Source of the DNA: JBCCCJ01 sp039029315
GTDB lineage: Bacteria; Bacteroidota; Bacteroidia; J057
DNA length: 64,000 nt
Assembly (NCBI GenBank): GCA_039029315.1
Contig: JBCCGK010000039.1
Location: forward strand, 1 to 64,000
Direction: 5' to 3'
In this document: piece by piece, positions 51,096 through 59,428 of the stretch
Numbering within the stretch: position 1 is the first letter of the stretch
Layout of the letters: every line of letters begins with the position of its first letter
The notes under the pieces: model-generated
Database searches by the model: none
What the model was told of the DNA's origin: nothing
What the model saw: only the letters and a program-made list of their open reading frames with translations
Translations under genes and position numbers: made by a program

Positions 51096-54000
51096 ATGAA
51101 AGCATATCAGCAGCTTGCTGCTCACACCTCCTTTGTCCTTTATGTAAGGATATGTTTCATCGGTTTTTTTCTGTGGAGTCAATGTCTATTCACTGCTCCT
51201 CCAGCGAAGACCACCGATCTTGCCTTCGTCCCAAAGAATGTTCTTTTTGTGGTCGGCAGCACCAATCTCAATGCTGGGGATCAGACCATCAAAGACCGTC
51301 TTGAGACCGATCTGGGCCATATTGTCAGTCTGAAAGACGCTAGCGTAAGCACAACTGACCTCACGGGTAAGAGCCTGATCATCATTTCTTCCACTATCAG
51401 TTCCAATGCCCTGAGCCAAAATTTCAGGGATGCGGTCCGTGATGAAACGACCTCTGTCATCACCTGGGAACATGGACTCTATGATGATTTTGATATGTCT
51501 GTGTCGGGAAATAACACAGAGTGGTCAGGCAATGACCTCAATATTTTGGCTCAGGGCCATGCCCTTGTAGGTGCTGCTGGCTCAACCGCAGATGCTCTCT
51601 CAGCTGCGGCGGCGCATCCTGGCGGCACACCCTCTTCCGATGCCTTGATTGCCGCAGAGCTTCCTTCAGGCAAAAAGGTCTACTATGCCTATGAGATGGG
51701 GGATAACATGATCAATCAGGTCGCTACAGGTCGTCGAATTGGCTTCTTTTTGAGTGACAATAGCGCAGATGATCTCACAACAGCTGGTTGGGAACTGTTC
51801 GATGGTGCTGTCTGTTGGTCTTTGGAAGAATGTGGAAATACAGCTCCGACAGCAAGTTTTACAACTTCCTCATCCTCTGGCACTGCTCCATTGATCATCT
51901 CTCTGGATGCTTCTACATCTTCCGATCCTGAAAATGATCCACTCAGTTATAGCTGGGACTTCAATGATGGGAGTACAGGCAGTGGAATGAGTCTCTCGCA
52001 TACCTACACATATCCCGGTGTCTACACCATCACCTTGACTGTAGATGATGGTCAGGGGTTGACAGATCAGGATCAGGTTACCATCACTGTCAATGGCACA
52101 AGTAATTATGCTCCCACTGCTGAGATTCAACTAGAGCGTTGGGACGGAATTTCAGGGAGTCATGTATCTGATTTGACTTCCTCTTCGGCTTTTTCTGATA
52201 CGCCTTCTCATTTCTATATCTTGACGAGTATCTTTGAACTTCCTGACCCGCCAACAGGGCTTGCCGATCAGTTTGGTGCCAGGTTATCTGCGCAATTCAT
52301 TCCTCCTCAGACAGGCGATTATACCTTCTGGATTGCTGGGGATGATCGTGCCGAATTATGGCTCAGCACCAATCATGATCCGGCTGCCAAGCAACTCATC
52401 GCGCACAATGATGCTGGCTCCACTTCTCAATACCAATGGGACAAATACAGTTCTCAGGAGTCTGCTCCCATCAGTCTGGTTCAGGGACAGGCCTATCATA
52501 TTGAGGCCCTGATGAAGGAGAGTTTTGGCGGGCAGCATGTTGCTCTCAAAGTCCGCTATCCAGATGGGACAGAGGAAGGCCCGGTTGCTGCTACCAATTT
52601 CACCTTGCCTGGCACCTATCCTCCTCAGAACGTGTCCACTCTTCCCACCACCTTTGTCAAGAAGTATGGAGAAGATCATCAGGCCGAATACATCATCACC
52701 CAAAGAGCAGATGGCTCCTATTTGTTGCTGGGGGCTGGCAATTATGATGCAAACGACCCTGTGGCAGCTGGCAATGTACATGTGGTGGAAATAGATGCCT
52801 ACGGTCAAGTCATGCCCAATGGTCAATATGTATTGGAAGTGGCCAATCTTGACATGGATATCTACAATACTCTCAATCCAGCCTACTCTGTGATGCCCAA
52901 TGGAGAAATCTTCTATGCCATCCGTGGAGATGCTGGTAGTTCTGTAGGCATGTCCATCTTCCGGCTAGACCCTTCGGCAAGAAATCTGGTGTATAGCAAG
53001 CACATTGAGTTGCCGACTTATATTCGCCCTCTGGCAGCGGAGATTGACCCAACAGATGGAGGAAACATTGTCCTGGCTGCGAACAATCGAGAGCCCATGC
53101 TCTTCAAGATCAGTCCAACGGGAACAGTGGTCTTTTCCAGACAGATTGGACATCGACTTTTCCAGCCCCTGGATCTCTGCACATTTGACAATGGCTATAG
53201 TCTTGCAGTAGGAAAATACAATTATTCAGTCAGCTCTGCCCATGAAACAGAAATGCATATCAGCTATCTGGACAATAATGGGCACACAGTTTGGGCCAAG
53301 AAATACACTACAGCTGGCAATGAAAAAATCATCCCATCCATTGTTGCTTCTCATGGAAGCGCGAGCTCTGCTCTGATTGGTGGCAAGGTGAAAATGGGGG
53401 GAGAATGGAAAATTTTTCTCGCTGATCTTGACTTGGGAACCCAAACCTTTGGCCAGCCCAGATATATTGATCTGGGACATTCTGGAGAATTGGACATTGA
53501 GGATCTCCAGCCAACCAGTGATGGAGGCTATCTGCTCTCAGGAGGAGGAACTCCGATATTCTCCCCTGATAGCCTGGAAAAACCATTCCTCTATAAGATA
53601 AATCCCAATGGAGAAGTGGAATGGATCAAATATTATGATCATGGCTTTGAGGGAGAGCACAGCACCTTTTATCAAATAGAACAAACGCTGGATGGGGGCT
53701 TTGTCATGGGTGGAGGTCATTACAATCTGCCTTACGACCCAGATTTTCCTGGTCTGGTCATCCGAACCGATGCCAATGGCAATCTCAGTGATCCATACTC
53801 CTGTTCAGTCAATGATTTGCCTGTTGCCTTGGCTAGCTTCCATTCCATGCCTCTTACCAAAGATGAGAGTACCCTGGCTGCCAGTGGTCAGACCCTGGAT
53901 TATATCATTCCATTTGAAGCAACAGGAGATCCCAGTATCCAACATCCAGCTAGCTGGAATTCTATTACTGGTGGCAATTGCGAGACTGTCATTCCTGATT

Positions 54001-57000
54001 GTGAGCATGCTCCTTTTGAGGCGGCTGTCCAGACTACCGGAATCAACCGCATCATCAGTCGAAGTCCCAGAATAGCTGTTCAGGATATTCAGACTATTTT
54101 GAATGATCCTGCCTCTCATCATGCACGAGATATGCATGAGGCTGTTGCCTATCTTGATGGATTGGGACGTCCCCTGCAAAGTGTGGCTGCCAATGCAGCA
54201 CCCGATCTTTCGGACATCATTAGCTTCAACATCTATGATCATTTGGGCAGAGAAGTCAAACAATATCTTCCCTTCAATGATGCAGGGCCAGCTGGAAGCT
54301 TCAGGATGGATGGCGGAACAACAGATATGATCCCGGATGCGCTTCAAACCAGTTTTTTCGCAACCGTTTTGCCCCAAATGGGTGGCCCAGCATCCAGCAA
54401 TCAGTTTCCCTTTGCAGAAGTTGCCCTGGAAGCCTCATCATTGTCAAGGCCCATCGAACAAGGATCTGTAGGCACTCCCTGGCAGCTTGGGGCCAATGCC
54501 GTCAAAACAAGCTATGGAAGCAATGGACCGACCGAAGTACTGATGTTTCCTGCTGGTACTGCCTTCAATTATGATGCGGGCTATTATCCTGCTGGAGAAC
54601 TAATCAAAACTCAAACGACAGATGAAAATGGAAGTATCAACATCCAGTTTACAGACAGATTGGGGCGAATGATTCTATCGATGACACAGATCGATGAAGG
54701 ATCTGATCTCACAGATCCAGCTGATGATACCTATGCACAGACCTATTATGTCTATGATCGATTTGGCAATCTCACCTATGTATTGCCTCCTGAGGCAGTT
54801 CAGGATTTTGTGCTGATCTATGATGATCCACAAGACCCTGCCTTGGATAAATATCGTGTCTTTCAATTCAGCATTGACAGATGGGGATTTCAATATAAGT
54901 ATGATGGACGACAACGGGTCATTGAGAAAAAAGCTCCTGGGGCTGGTTGGGTCTATTCTGTTTACAACAAATTGGATCAGGTGGTCCTGATTCAGGATGC
55001 CAATCAACGGGCTAGTGGAAAAGATGAGTGGACCTTCACCAAATACGATGCCTTCAATCGTCCGATTCTGACTGGTTTATTCGACAATAGTTTGCATCCG
55101 ATTACTTCTGGCTATGATCGTGCGGCCTTGCAAATGCATATTGATGGAGAGGACATCTTTGAAAATCGTCAAAATAATGCTGTGTTTGATGTCAAAGGAA
55201 AATTGATCGAGGGCTATAGTAACCTTGCCTTTCCAAACATTGGACTGGCAGAGGTGCATTCAGTTAGCTATTACGACGATTACGATTTTGATCATGACCA
55301 GAATGAAAATGCCAGCTACCAGATCGATGTTGAAGGATTAGGAAGTATTCCATTCGATCGAGTCAGAGGACAAGTAACAGCTGCCTTTATAAAAGTTCTG
55401 GACCCAAATCTTGTACTCTCTTCAGCTAGCAATCCAGCATTTTTGGGAACCATCACTTTCTATGATGACAGAGGGCGCGAAATCCAGACACAAGCTGACC
55501 ACCTTCATGGCACAGATGTATCCAGTATGGTGGTCAATTTCGCTGGAGAAATTGAAAAAACTGTTACTCGACACAATGGACCAGAAGGGCTTATCAGTGT
55601 CCAAAATCGTTTTTGTTATGATCATCAAGGACGACTGATTCGCAGTACGCAGAAAAACAATGATGATCCAGAAATTGTGCTTGTAGAGCAGGAATATGAT
55701 TACAGAAGTTTGGTTGTGGACAAGCAGCTTCATTCTGAAGATGGCGGATTGACTTTTCTTCAATCTGTCGACTATCACTTCAATATTCGCAATTGGTTGA
55801 CAGGGATTAACCAAACAGATGACACCCAGGCGGGACCAGGAGCAGGGACTGGAGATTCACAGAATGATTTATTTGGCATGGATTTGTTCTATGACCAGAC
55901 AGATTTTCTGAACAATACGGCTCTCTTCAATGGGAATATTTCAGCAGCCCGCTGGCAGCAAGGGACAGAAGATGAGGTGCATGCTTATAATTATGTGTAT
56001 GACAAGAACAATCGCATTCTACAGGCAGACTATTACAGCACACAAAACAATGCCTTTTTGCTGTCCACACTGAATCGATTCCAAAGTACTTATTCCTATG
56101 ATCTCAATGGCAATATCAAGCAACTGACGCGTCGAGGTCTCATCAATTCAGGCAATTTTGGTCTGATGGATGACCTGACCTATACCTATCAATCACAAGG
56201 TGGGAATCACCTGATGAAGGTAGAAGATGCTGTCGCTGGCGGGAGTGGGAACCAATTTATTGATGGAAGCAATATCGGAGATGATTATGCTTATGATGAC
56301 AATGGGAATTTGATTACTGATCTTAACAAGAACATCAGCATTAGCTATAATCATCTCAACAAGCCTGTTAGGGTTTCGTTTACTGGCGGTCCCACCAATG
56401 GCTCCTGGATTGACTATATCTACGATGCTGCTGGCACCAAGCTCCAAATGCGTACCGGAGGGAGTAGCACCCAAACGACTGATTACATCAATGGATTCCA
56501 TTATCAGGATGGCGCACTTGATTTCTTTGCACATGCAGAAGGTCGGGTTGTGGGAGATGGAGCAAACAATCTCCTGTATCAATATCAAATTGCCGATCAT
56601 TTGGGCAATAGCCGGGTCTATTTCGAGGATGATGCAGGGACAGCCTCAGTGATTCAGGTGGATGCGTATTATCCTTTTGGGCTGAATATGAGCTTTGATA
56701 ATGGGCAGGCAATTGCCAATCCTGAGAATCGCTATCGCTATAATGGGAAGGAAGAGCAGACGGCCTTTGGATTGGGCTGGTATGATTATGGGGCGCGGAT
56801 GTATGAGGCAGTTTTAGGTCGTTTTACAGGGGGCGATCCAATAGCAGAAGACTTTCATTGGGTAACCCCATATAATTATGCAGAAAATGAGCCCATCGCT
56901 AATATTGATTTGTGGGGATTACAAAAGTTTAAACCTCCTGTTAACCATCACCAATCAGGCCCCGACAATAATGTAGGACCTAGTCGGGCTCAGATTGAGC

Positions 57001-57605
57001 ATGTTAATAATCATAAAGCAGAGAAATCACGAGAAGCTTGGAACGAAGCAAGGGGGATAAAGAAGGTAGATCCAAACTCAGGTGGTGAGATCAACCCAAC
57101 TCCAAAACTCAAATACCATCCCGGTGCTGGCGAATTTGGAGGTAGAGTTGCAGAAGGATTGGGCCAAGGGTTAAAGGAGGCTGCGTTAGACTTCACAGGT
57201 CTCAAACTTTTAGATCTAGGGTCTGATGCCATTAAAGGAAGTAAGCTTTTAAATGTACCAGTAACAAAAATAGATAATGGAGGAAAGGGAATTTTACCGG
57301 ATGATGCGGCTGTTGTCAGAGGAGGAACGAATACTCCCGAGTTAATTAAAAAAGGAACTGGGACACATCCAGAAGGAGTAACAGGAGTTTCAGTTGAATG
57401 TGGAACATGTTCAGTAAAAGAACTTGCAAAGCCACTCCCACATGGTAAAATCGGCGTAACAACAGTTGGGGATGTGCGTAATGCTGGTGGGGATGTAATT
57501 AAAACTAGTGGTAGAAGCCCCAATCATGCTACTCTTACTGGACTTTCACCAGAAAAAACAAGCGAATTGTTAAATCCAGTTATACGCAATCCAAACAAAA
57601 AATAA
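51096..57605 (+). CDS. Giant secreted RHS protein with PKD, PA14-like and C-terminal toxin-like domain
   Basis: 2169 residues, ATG 51096, signal peptide about 1-35 (FFLWSQCLFTAPP). In order: a region with VLFVVGSTNLNAGDQTIKDRLETDLGH; a PKD domain about 248-332 (YSWDFNDGSTGSG ... YPGVYTITLTVDDGQG); a PA14-like domain about 345-505 (TGDYTFWIAGDDRAELWLS); a propeller-like stretch; a DUF6443 domain about 985-1130 (VAYLDGLGRPLQSVA); RHS repeats; and the RHS core about 1850-1943 (YYPFGLNMSF, YRYNGKEEQTA, YDYGARMYEAVLGRFTGGDP). After DLWGLQ the C-terminal ~226 residues change character: more A+T in the DNA, and a new domain with VVRGGTNTPE, VECGTCSVKELAKPLPHGKIGVTTVGDV and SPNHATLTGLSPE. This is the usual place of polymorphic toxin tips. 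Its activity is not recognised. Confidence 0.88.
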   Translation: MKAYQQLAAHTSFVLYVRICFIGFFLWSQCLFTAPPAKTTDLAFVPKNVLFVVGSTNLNAGDQTIKDRLETDLGHIVSLKDASVSTTDLTGKSLIIISSTISSNALSQNFRDAVRDETTSVITWEHGLYDDFDMSVSGNNTEWSGNDLNILAQGHALVGAAGSTADALSAAAAHPGGTPSSDALIAAELPSGKKVYYAYEMGDNMINQVATGRRIGFFLSDNSADDLTTAGWELFDGAVCWSLEECGNTAPTASFTTSSSSGTAPLIISLDASTSSDPENDPLSYSWDFNDGSTGSGMSLSHTYTYPGVYTITLTVDDGQGLTDQDQVTITVNGTSNYAPTAEIQLERWDGISGSHVSDLTSSSAFSDTPSHFYILTSIFELPDPPTGLADQFGARLSAQFIPPQTGDYTFWIAGDDRAELWLSTNHDPAAKQLIAHNDAGSTSQYQWDKYSSQESAPISLVQGQAYHIEALMKESFGGQHVALKVRYPDGTEEGPVAATNFTLPGTYPPQNVSTLPTTFVKKYGEDHQAEYIITQRADGSYLLLGAGNYDANDPVAAGNVHVVEIDAYGQVMPNGQYVLEVANLDMDIYNTLNPAYSVMPNGEIFYAIRGDAGSSVGMSIFRLDPSARNLVYSKHIELPTYIRPLAAEIDPTDGGNIVLAANNREPMLFKISPTGTVVFSRQIGHRLFQPLDLCTFDNGYSLAVGKYNYSVSSAHETEMHISYLDNNGHTVWAKKYTTAGNEKIIPSIVASHGSASSALIGGKVKMGGEWKIFLADLDLGTQTFGQPRYIDLGHSGELDIEDLQPTSDGGYLLSGGGTPIFSPDSLEKPFLYKINPNGEVEWIKYYDHGFEGEHSTFYQIEQTLDGGFVMGGGHYNLPYDPDFPGLVIRTDANGNLSDPYSCSVNDLPVALASFHSMPLTKDESTLAASGQTLDYIIPFEATGDPSIQHPASWNSITGGNCETVIPDCEHAPFEAAVQTTGINRIISRSPRIAVQDIQTILNDPASHHARDMHEAVAYLDGLGRPLQSVAANAAPDLSDIISFNIYDHLGREVKQYLPFNDAGPAGSFRMDGGTTDMIPDALQTSFFATVLPQMGGPASSNQFPFAEVALEASSLSRPIEQGSVGTPWQLGANAVKTSYGSNGPTEVLMFPAGTAFNYDAGYYPAGELIKTQTTDENGSINIQFTDRLGRMILSMTQIDEGSDLTDPADDTYAQTYYVYDRFGNLTYVLPPEAVQDFVLIYDDPQDPALDKYRVFQFSIDRWGFQYKYDGRQRVIEKKAPGAGWVYSVYNKLDQVVLIQDANQRASGKDEWTFTKYDAFNRPILTGLFDNSLHPITSGYDRAALQMHIDGEDIFENRQNNAVFDVKGKLIEGYSNLAFPNIGLAEVHSVSYYDDYDFDHDQNENASYQIDVEGLGSIPFDRVRGQVTAAFIKVLDPNLVLSSASNPAFLGTITFYDDRGREIQTQADHLHGTDVSSMVVNFAGEIEKTVTRHNGPEGLISVQNRFCYDHQGRLIRSTQKNNDDPEIVLVEQEYDYRSLVVDKQLHSEDGGLTFLQSVDYHFNIRNWLTGINQTDDTQAGPGAGTGDSQNDLFGMDLFYDQTDFLNNTALFNGNISAARWQQGTEDEVHAYNYVYDKNNRILQADYYSTQNNAFLLSTLNRFQSTYSYDLNGNIKQLTRRGLINSGNFGLMDDLTYTYQSQGGNHLMKVEDAVAGGSGNQFIDGSNIGDDYAYDDNGNLITDLNKNISISYNHLNKPVRVSFTGGPTNGSWIDYIYDAAGTKLQMRTGGSSTQTTDYINGFHYQDGALDFFAHAEGRVVGDGANNLLYQYQIADHLGNSRVYFEDDAGTASVIQVDAYYPFGLNMSFDNGQAIANPENRYRYNGKEEQTAFGLGWYDYGARMYEAVLGRFTGGDPIAEDFHWVTPYNYAENEPIANIDLWGLQKFKPPVNHHQSGPDNNVGPSRAQIEHVNNHKAEKSREAWNEARGIKKVDPNSGGEINPTPKLKYHPGAGEFGGRVAEGLGQGLKEAALDFTGLKLLDLGSDAIKGSKLLNVPVTKIDNGGKGILPDDAAVVRGGTNTPELIKKGTGTHPEGVTGVSVECGTCSVKELAKPLPHGKIGVTTVGDVRNAGGDVIKTSGRSPNHATLTGLSPEKTSELLNPVIRNPNKK

Positions 57606-57615
57606 TTCAAAAAAA

Positions 57616-57858
57616 ATGCTAGATCGAATATTTGCCGATTTTAACAATTGTGACCCTCTTGGTAGGGTAAGGCTTAATTCCGATGGAACTTTGGCCGATC
57701 TAAAGGAAAAGAAAATAACCTTGAAAAGAGGCCAAAAATTCTTGCTTAATGATGATGATGGGCTTTCTACAATTGGAGAGATAGTCTTTTCTGCCAACGA
57801 GAAAATATGGGTTGCAAAAATTGATTGGGATACATTTCAAGTTGACAATCGGCAATAG
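57616..57858 (+). CDS. Probable immunity protein for the RHS toxin tip
   Basis: 80 residues, ATG 57616, ten bases after the stop of the RHS gene. It is small, soluble and acidic to neutral (MLDRIFADFNNCDPLGRVRLNS ... KITLKRGQKFLLNDDDGLSTIGEIVFSANEKIWVAKIDWDTFQ). There is no signal peptide, fitting a cytoplasmic guard protein. Its DNA has the same higher A+T content as the toxin tip, so both were probably acquired together. No known family was recognised; the role is inferred from position and size. It is followed by a terminator at 57905-57937. Confidence 0.7.
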   Translation: MLDRIFADFNNCDPLGRVRLNSDGTLADLKEKKITLKRGQKFLLNDDDGLSTIGEIVFSANEKIWVAKIDWDTFQVDNRQ

Positions 57859-57904
57859 ATTAGAGTCCAATGTAGTCAAAGTTGTTTAGTATTTAACCTC
57901 ACCA

Positions 57905-57937
57905 ACGCAGCAGTTCCCCCAACTGCTGTGTTTTTTT
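57905..57937 (+). terminator. Intrinsic terminator after the RHS toxin/immunity genes
   Basis: Stem CAGCAGTT (57908-57915) and AACTGCTG (57921-57928), extendable by three more pairs, with a C5 loop and a T7 run (57931-57937). It ends the RHS operon before the sigma-factor operon at 58074. The remaining bases to 58073 show no clear promoter boxes. Confidence 0.9.
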
Positions 57938-58073
57938 ACTCACATCTTTACATAACCTCCTAACAGATCCGCCCTATACCCCATACCATATTCCCCTCCC
58001 CACCCCGGACCTTTCCACCTCGCCTTACGACTAACAAAGCAAAAGCCATTACTTACACATCAAGGCAAGGTTC

Positions 58074-58685
58074 ATGCGAATCCGATCTCTCTATTCTGAA
58101 TCAGAACTGATCCAAGGCATACAAGCCGGTGGCGTCGCCCGCGAGCGCTGCATGGACAGTCTGCTACACAAGCACCGCAAGCTGATCCAGCGCGGCATCC
58201 GAAGCTACCGCCTCTCCAGAGAGGAAGCACAGGAGGCCTATCTGGATGCCATGGTAGCCCTTTGTCGCCAAATCGAGAAGGGCAACTTTCGGGGAGATTG
58301 CAAGCTCAGTACCTACCTCTACCGCATCTACGACAACAAATGCAAAAACAAAATTCGGGACCGGAAAGGAGACCCTACAAGCTGGATCGACGAGATGCCA
58401 GATCTGCCCGAACGCGCGCATGATGCCCTGGCAGAATTGATCCAGCAGGAAGAATTCGAAGCAGTGAAAGAACTGCTTCGCGAGCTGGGAGGAAAGTGCA
58501 AGGATATTCTGATCTTAGCGGAATATCATGGATACTCCCAGGCAGAGATCGCCCAACAACTTGGTCTAAAAACTGCCCGGGTTGTCGCTGTTAGTCGGCA
58601 TCGATGCCTCAACAAACTCAAAAGATTCCTCAGCGGGAAGCCCGTCTCTCATGAATGCGAACTCCAGCCAAAAACCACTGATTGA
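58074..58685 (+). CDS. ECF-like RNA polymerase sigma factor (locus 2)
   Basis: 203 residues, ATG 58074. Same layout as the sigma factor at 3029: region 2 about 25-95 (LSREEAQEAYLDAMVALCRQ in the 2.2 position, LSTYLYRIYDNKCKNKIRDRKGD in 2.3-2.4) and region 4 about 130-185 with a clear helix-turn-helix (CKDILILAEYHGYSQAEIAQQLGLKTARVVAVSRHRCLNKLK). It leads an operon of at least three genes in which each start overlaps or nearly touches the previous stop: anti-sigma-like protein, TPR-CHAT protein, and then a second TPR-CHAT gene. The DNA here is visibly richer in G+C than the RHS toxin tip to the left. Confidence 0.88.
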   Translation: MRIRSLYSESELIQGIQAGGVARERCMDSLLHKHRKLIQRGIRSYRLSREEAQEAYLDAMVALCRQIEKGNFRGDCKLSTYLYRIYDNKCKNKIRDRKGDPTSWIDEMPDLPERAHDALAELIQQEEFEAVKELLRELGGKCKDILILAEYHGYSQAEIAQQLGLKTARVVAVSRHRCLNKLKRFLSGKPVSHECELQPKTTD

Positions 58686-58687
58686 GC

Positions 58688-59428
58688 ATGTCTGATTTAT
58701 CCTTACATACAGAAGAATTGATAGAGCGCTATCTGTCGGGACAGATGTCTGCCGCAGAGCGCGAAGGCTTTGAGCAAATACTGTCCAGCCGCCCTGAATT
58801 GGAGCAGGAAGTCAACAAGCATCTCATTGCTAAAGGAGCCGCATTTAAGGAAGGCAGAGATAGCTGGAGAGCTGCCAAACGGGAGCGTTTTCGACGATGG
58901 GAAGAAGAGGATCGAAGAGGTCGATTGAGATGGGGGAAGCTTGCCGCAGTCATCCTCATCCTCTTCCTTTCTGCTGGAGCAGCTTATGTCTTCCATCCAG
59001 CACCTCAAGTAGGGCCAGATAAGCTTTTTTTAAGTTTCTATGAAGTAGATACAGCCCCGGTTCCACGAAACCAGCTGTCTGGATCAAAATTACTGGAAGG
59101 CTATTTGGCATTCAATCAAGGGGAATTTGTTGAAGCCCTGTCTATCTGGAAAGAGGTTCCGGCCAGCCTTGACCAATTCACCAGGGATGAGTTGGCGTAT
59201 TTTAAAGGCTTGAGTTATCTGGAGTTGGGACAATCGACGAAGGCCATACTTGCATTGGAAAGTTTGGACACCTCTGCCTATCAGGCCAAGGCGCATTGGT
59301 ATTTGGCACTTATTTGGCTGAAAGAAGGATATCCTGACAAAGCGCGGGTATATCTGAGCTCGAACGCCATACAAGCATCATTCTTACACCCCAAAGCCCA
59401 ACTTCTACTGGAACATTTGTCTGAATGA
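58688..59428 (+). CDS. Single-pass anti-sigma-like membrane protein (locus 2)
   Basis: 246 residues from ATG 58688, two bases after the sigma stop; an in-frame TTG at 58682 overlaps it. Residues 10-42 carry the anti-sigma-type motif LIERYLSGQMSAAEREGFEQ and RPELEQEV. One membrane segment at about 84-102 (KLAAVILILFLSAGAAYVF) follows a very basic stretch (KRERFRRWEEEDRRGRLRW), so the N-terminus should be cytoplasmic. The periplasmic part has DKLFLSFYEVD, matching locus 1, and TPR-like helices (GYLAFNQGEFVEALSIWKEV, YFKGLSYLELGQSTKAILAL, HWYLALIWLKEGYPDKARVYL). It is shorter than the locus 1 protein by about 80 residues. Its stop overlaps the start of the TPR-CHAT gene by four bases. Confidence 0.82.
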   Translation: MSDLSLHTEELIERYLSGQMSAAEREGFEQILSSRPELEQEVNKHLIAKGAAFKEGRDSWRAAKRERFRRWEEEDRRGRLRWGKLAAVILILFLSAGAAYVFHPAPQVGPDKLFLSFYEVDTAPVPRNQLSGSKLLEGYLAFNQGEFVEALSIWKEVPASLDQFTRDELAYFKGLSYLELGQSTKAILALESLDTSAYQAKAHWYLALIWLKEGYPDKARVYLSSNAIQASFLHPKAQLLLEHLSE

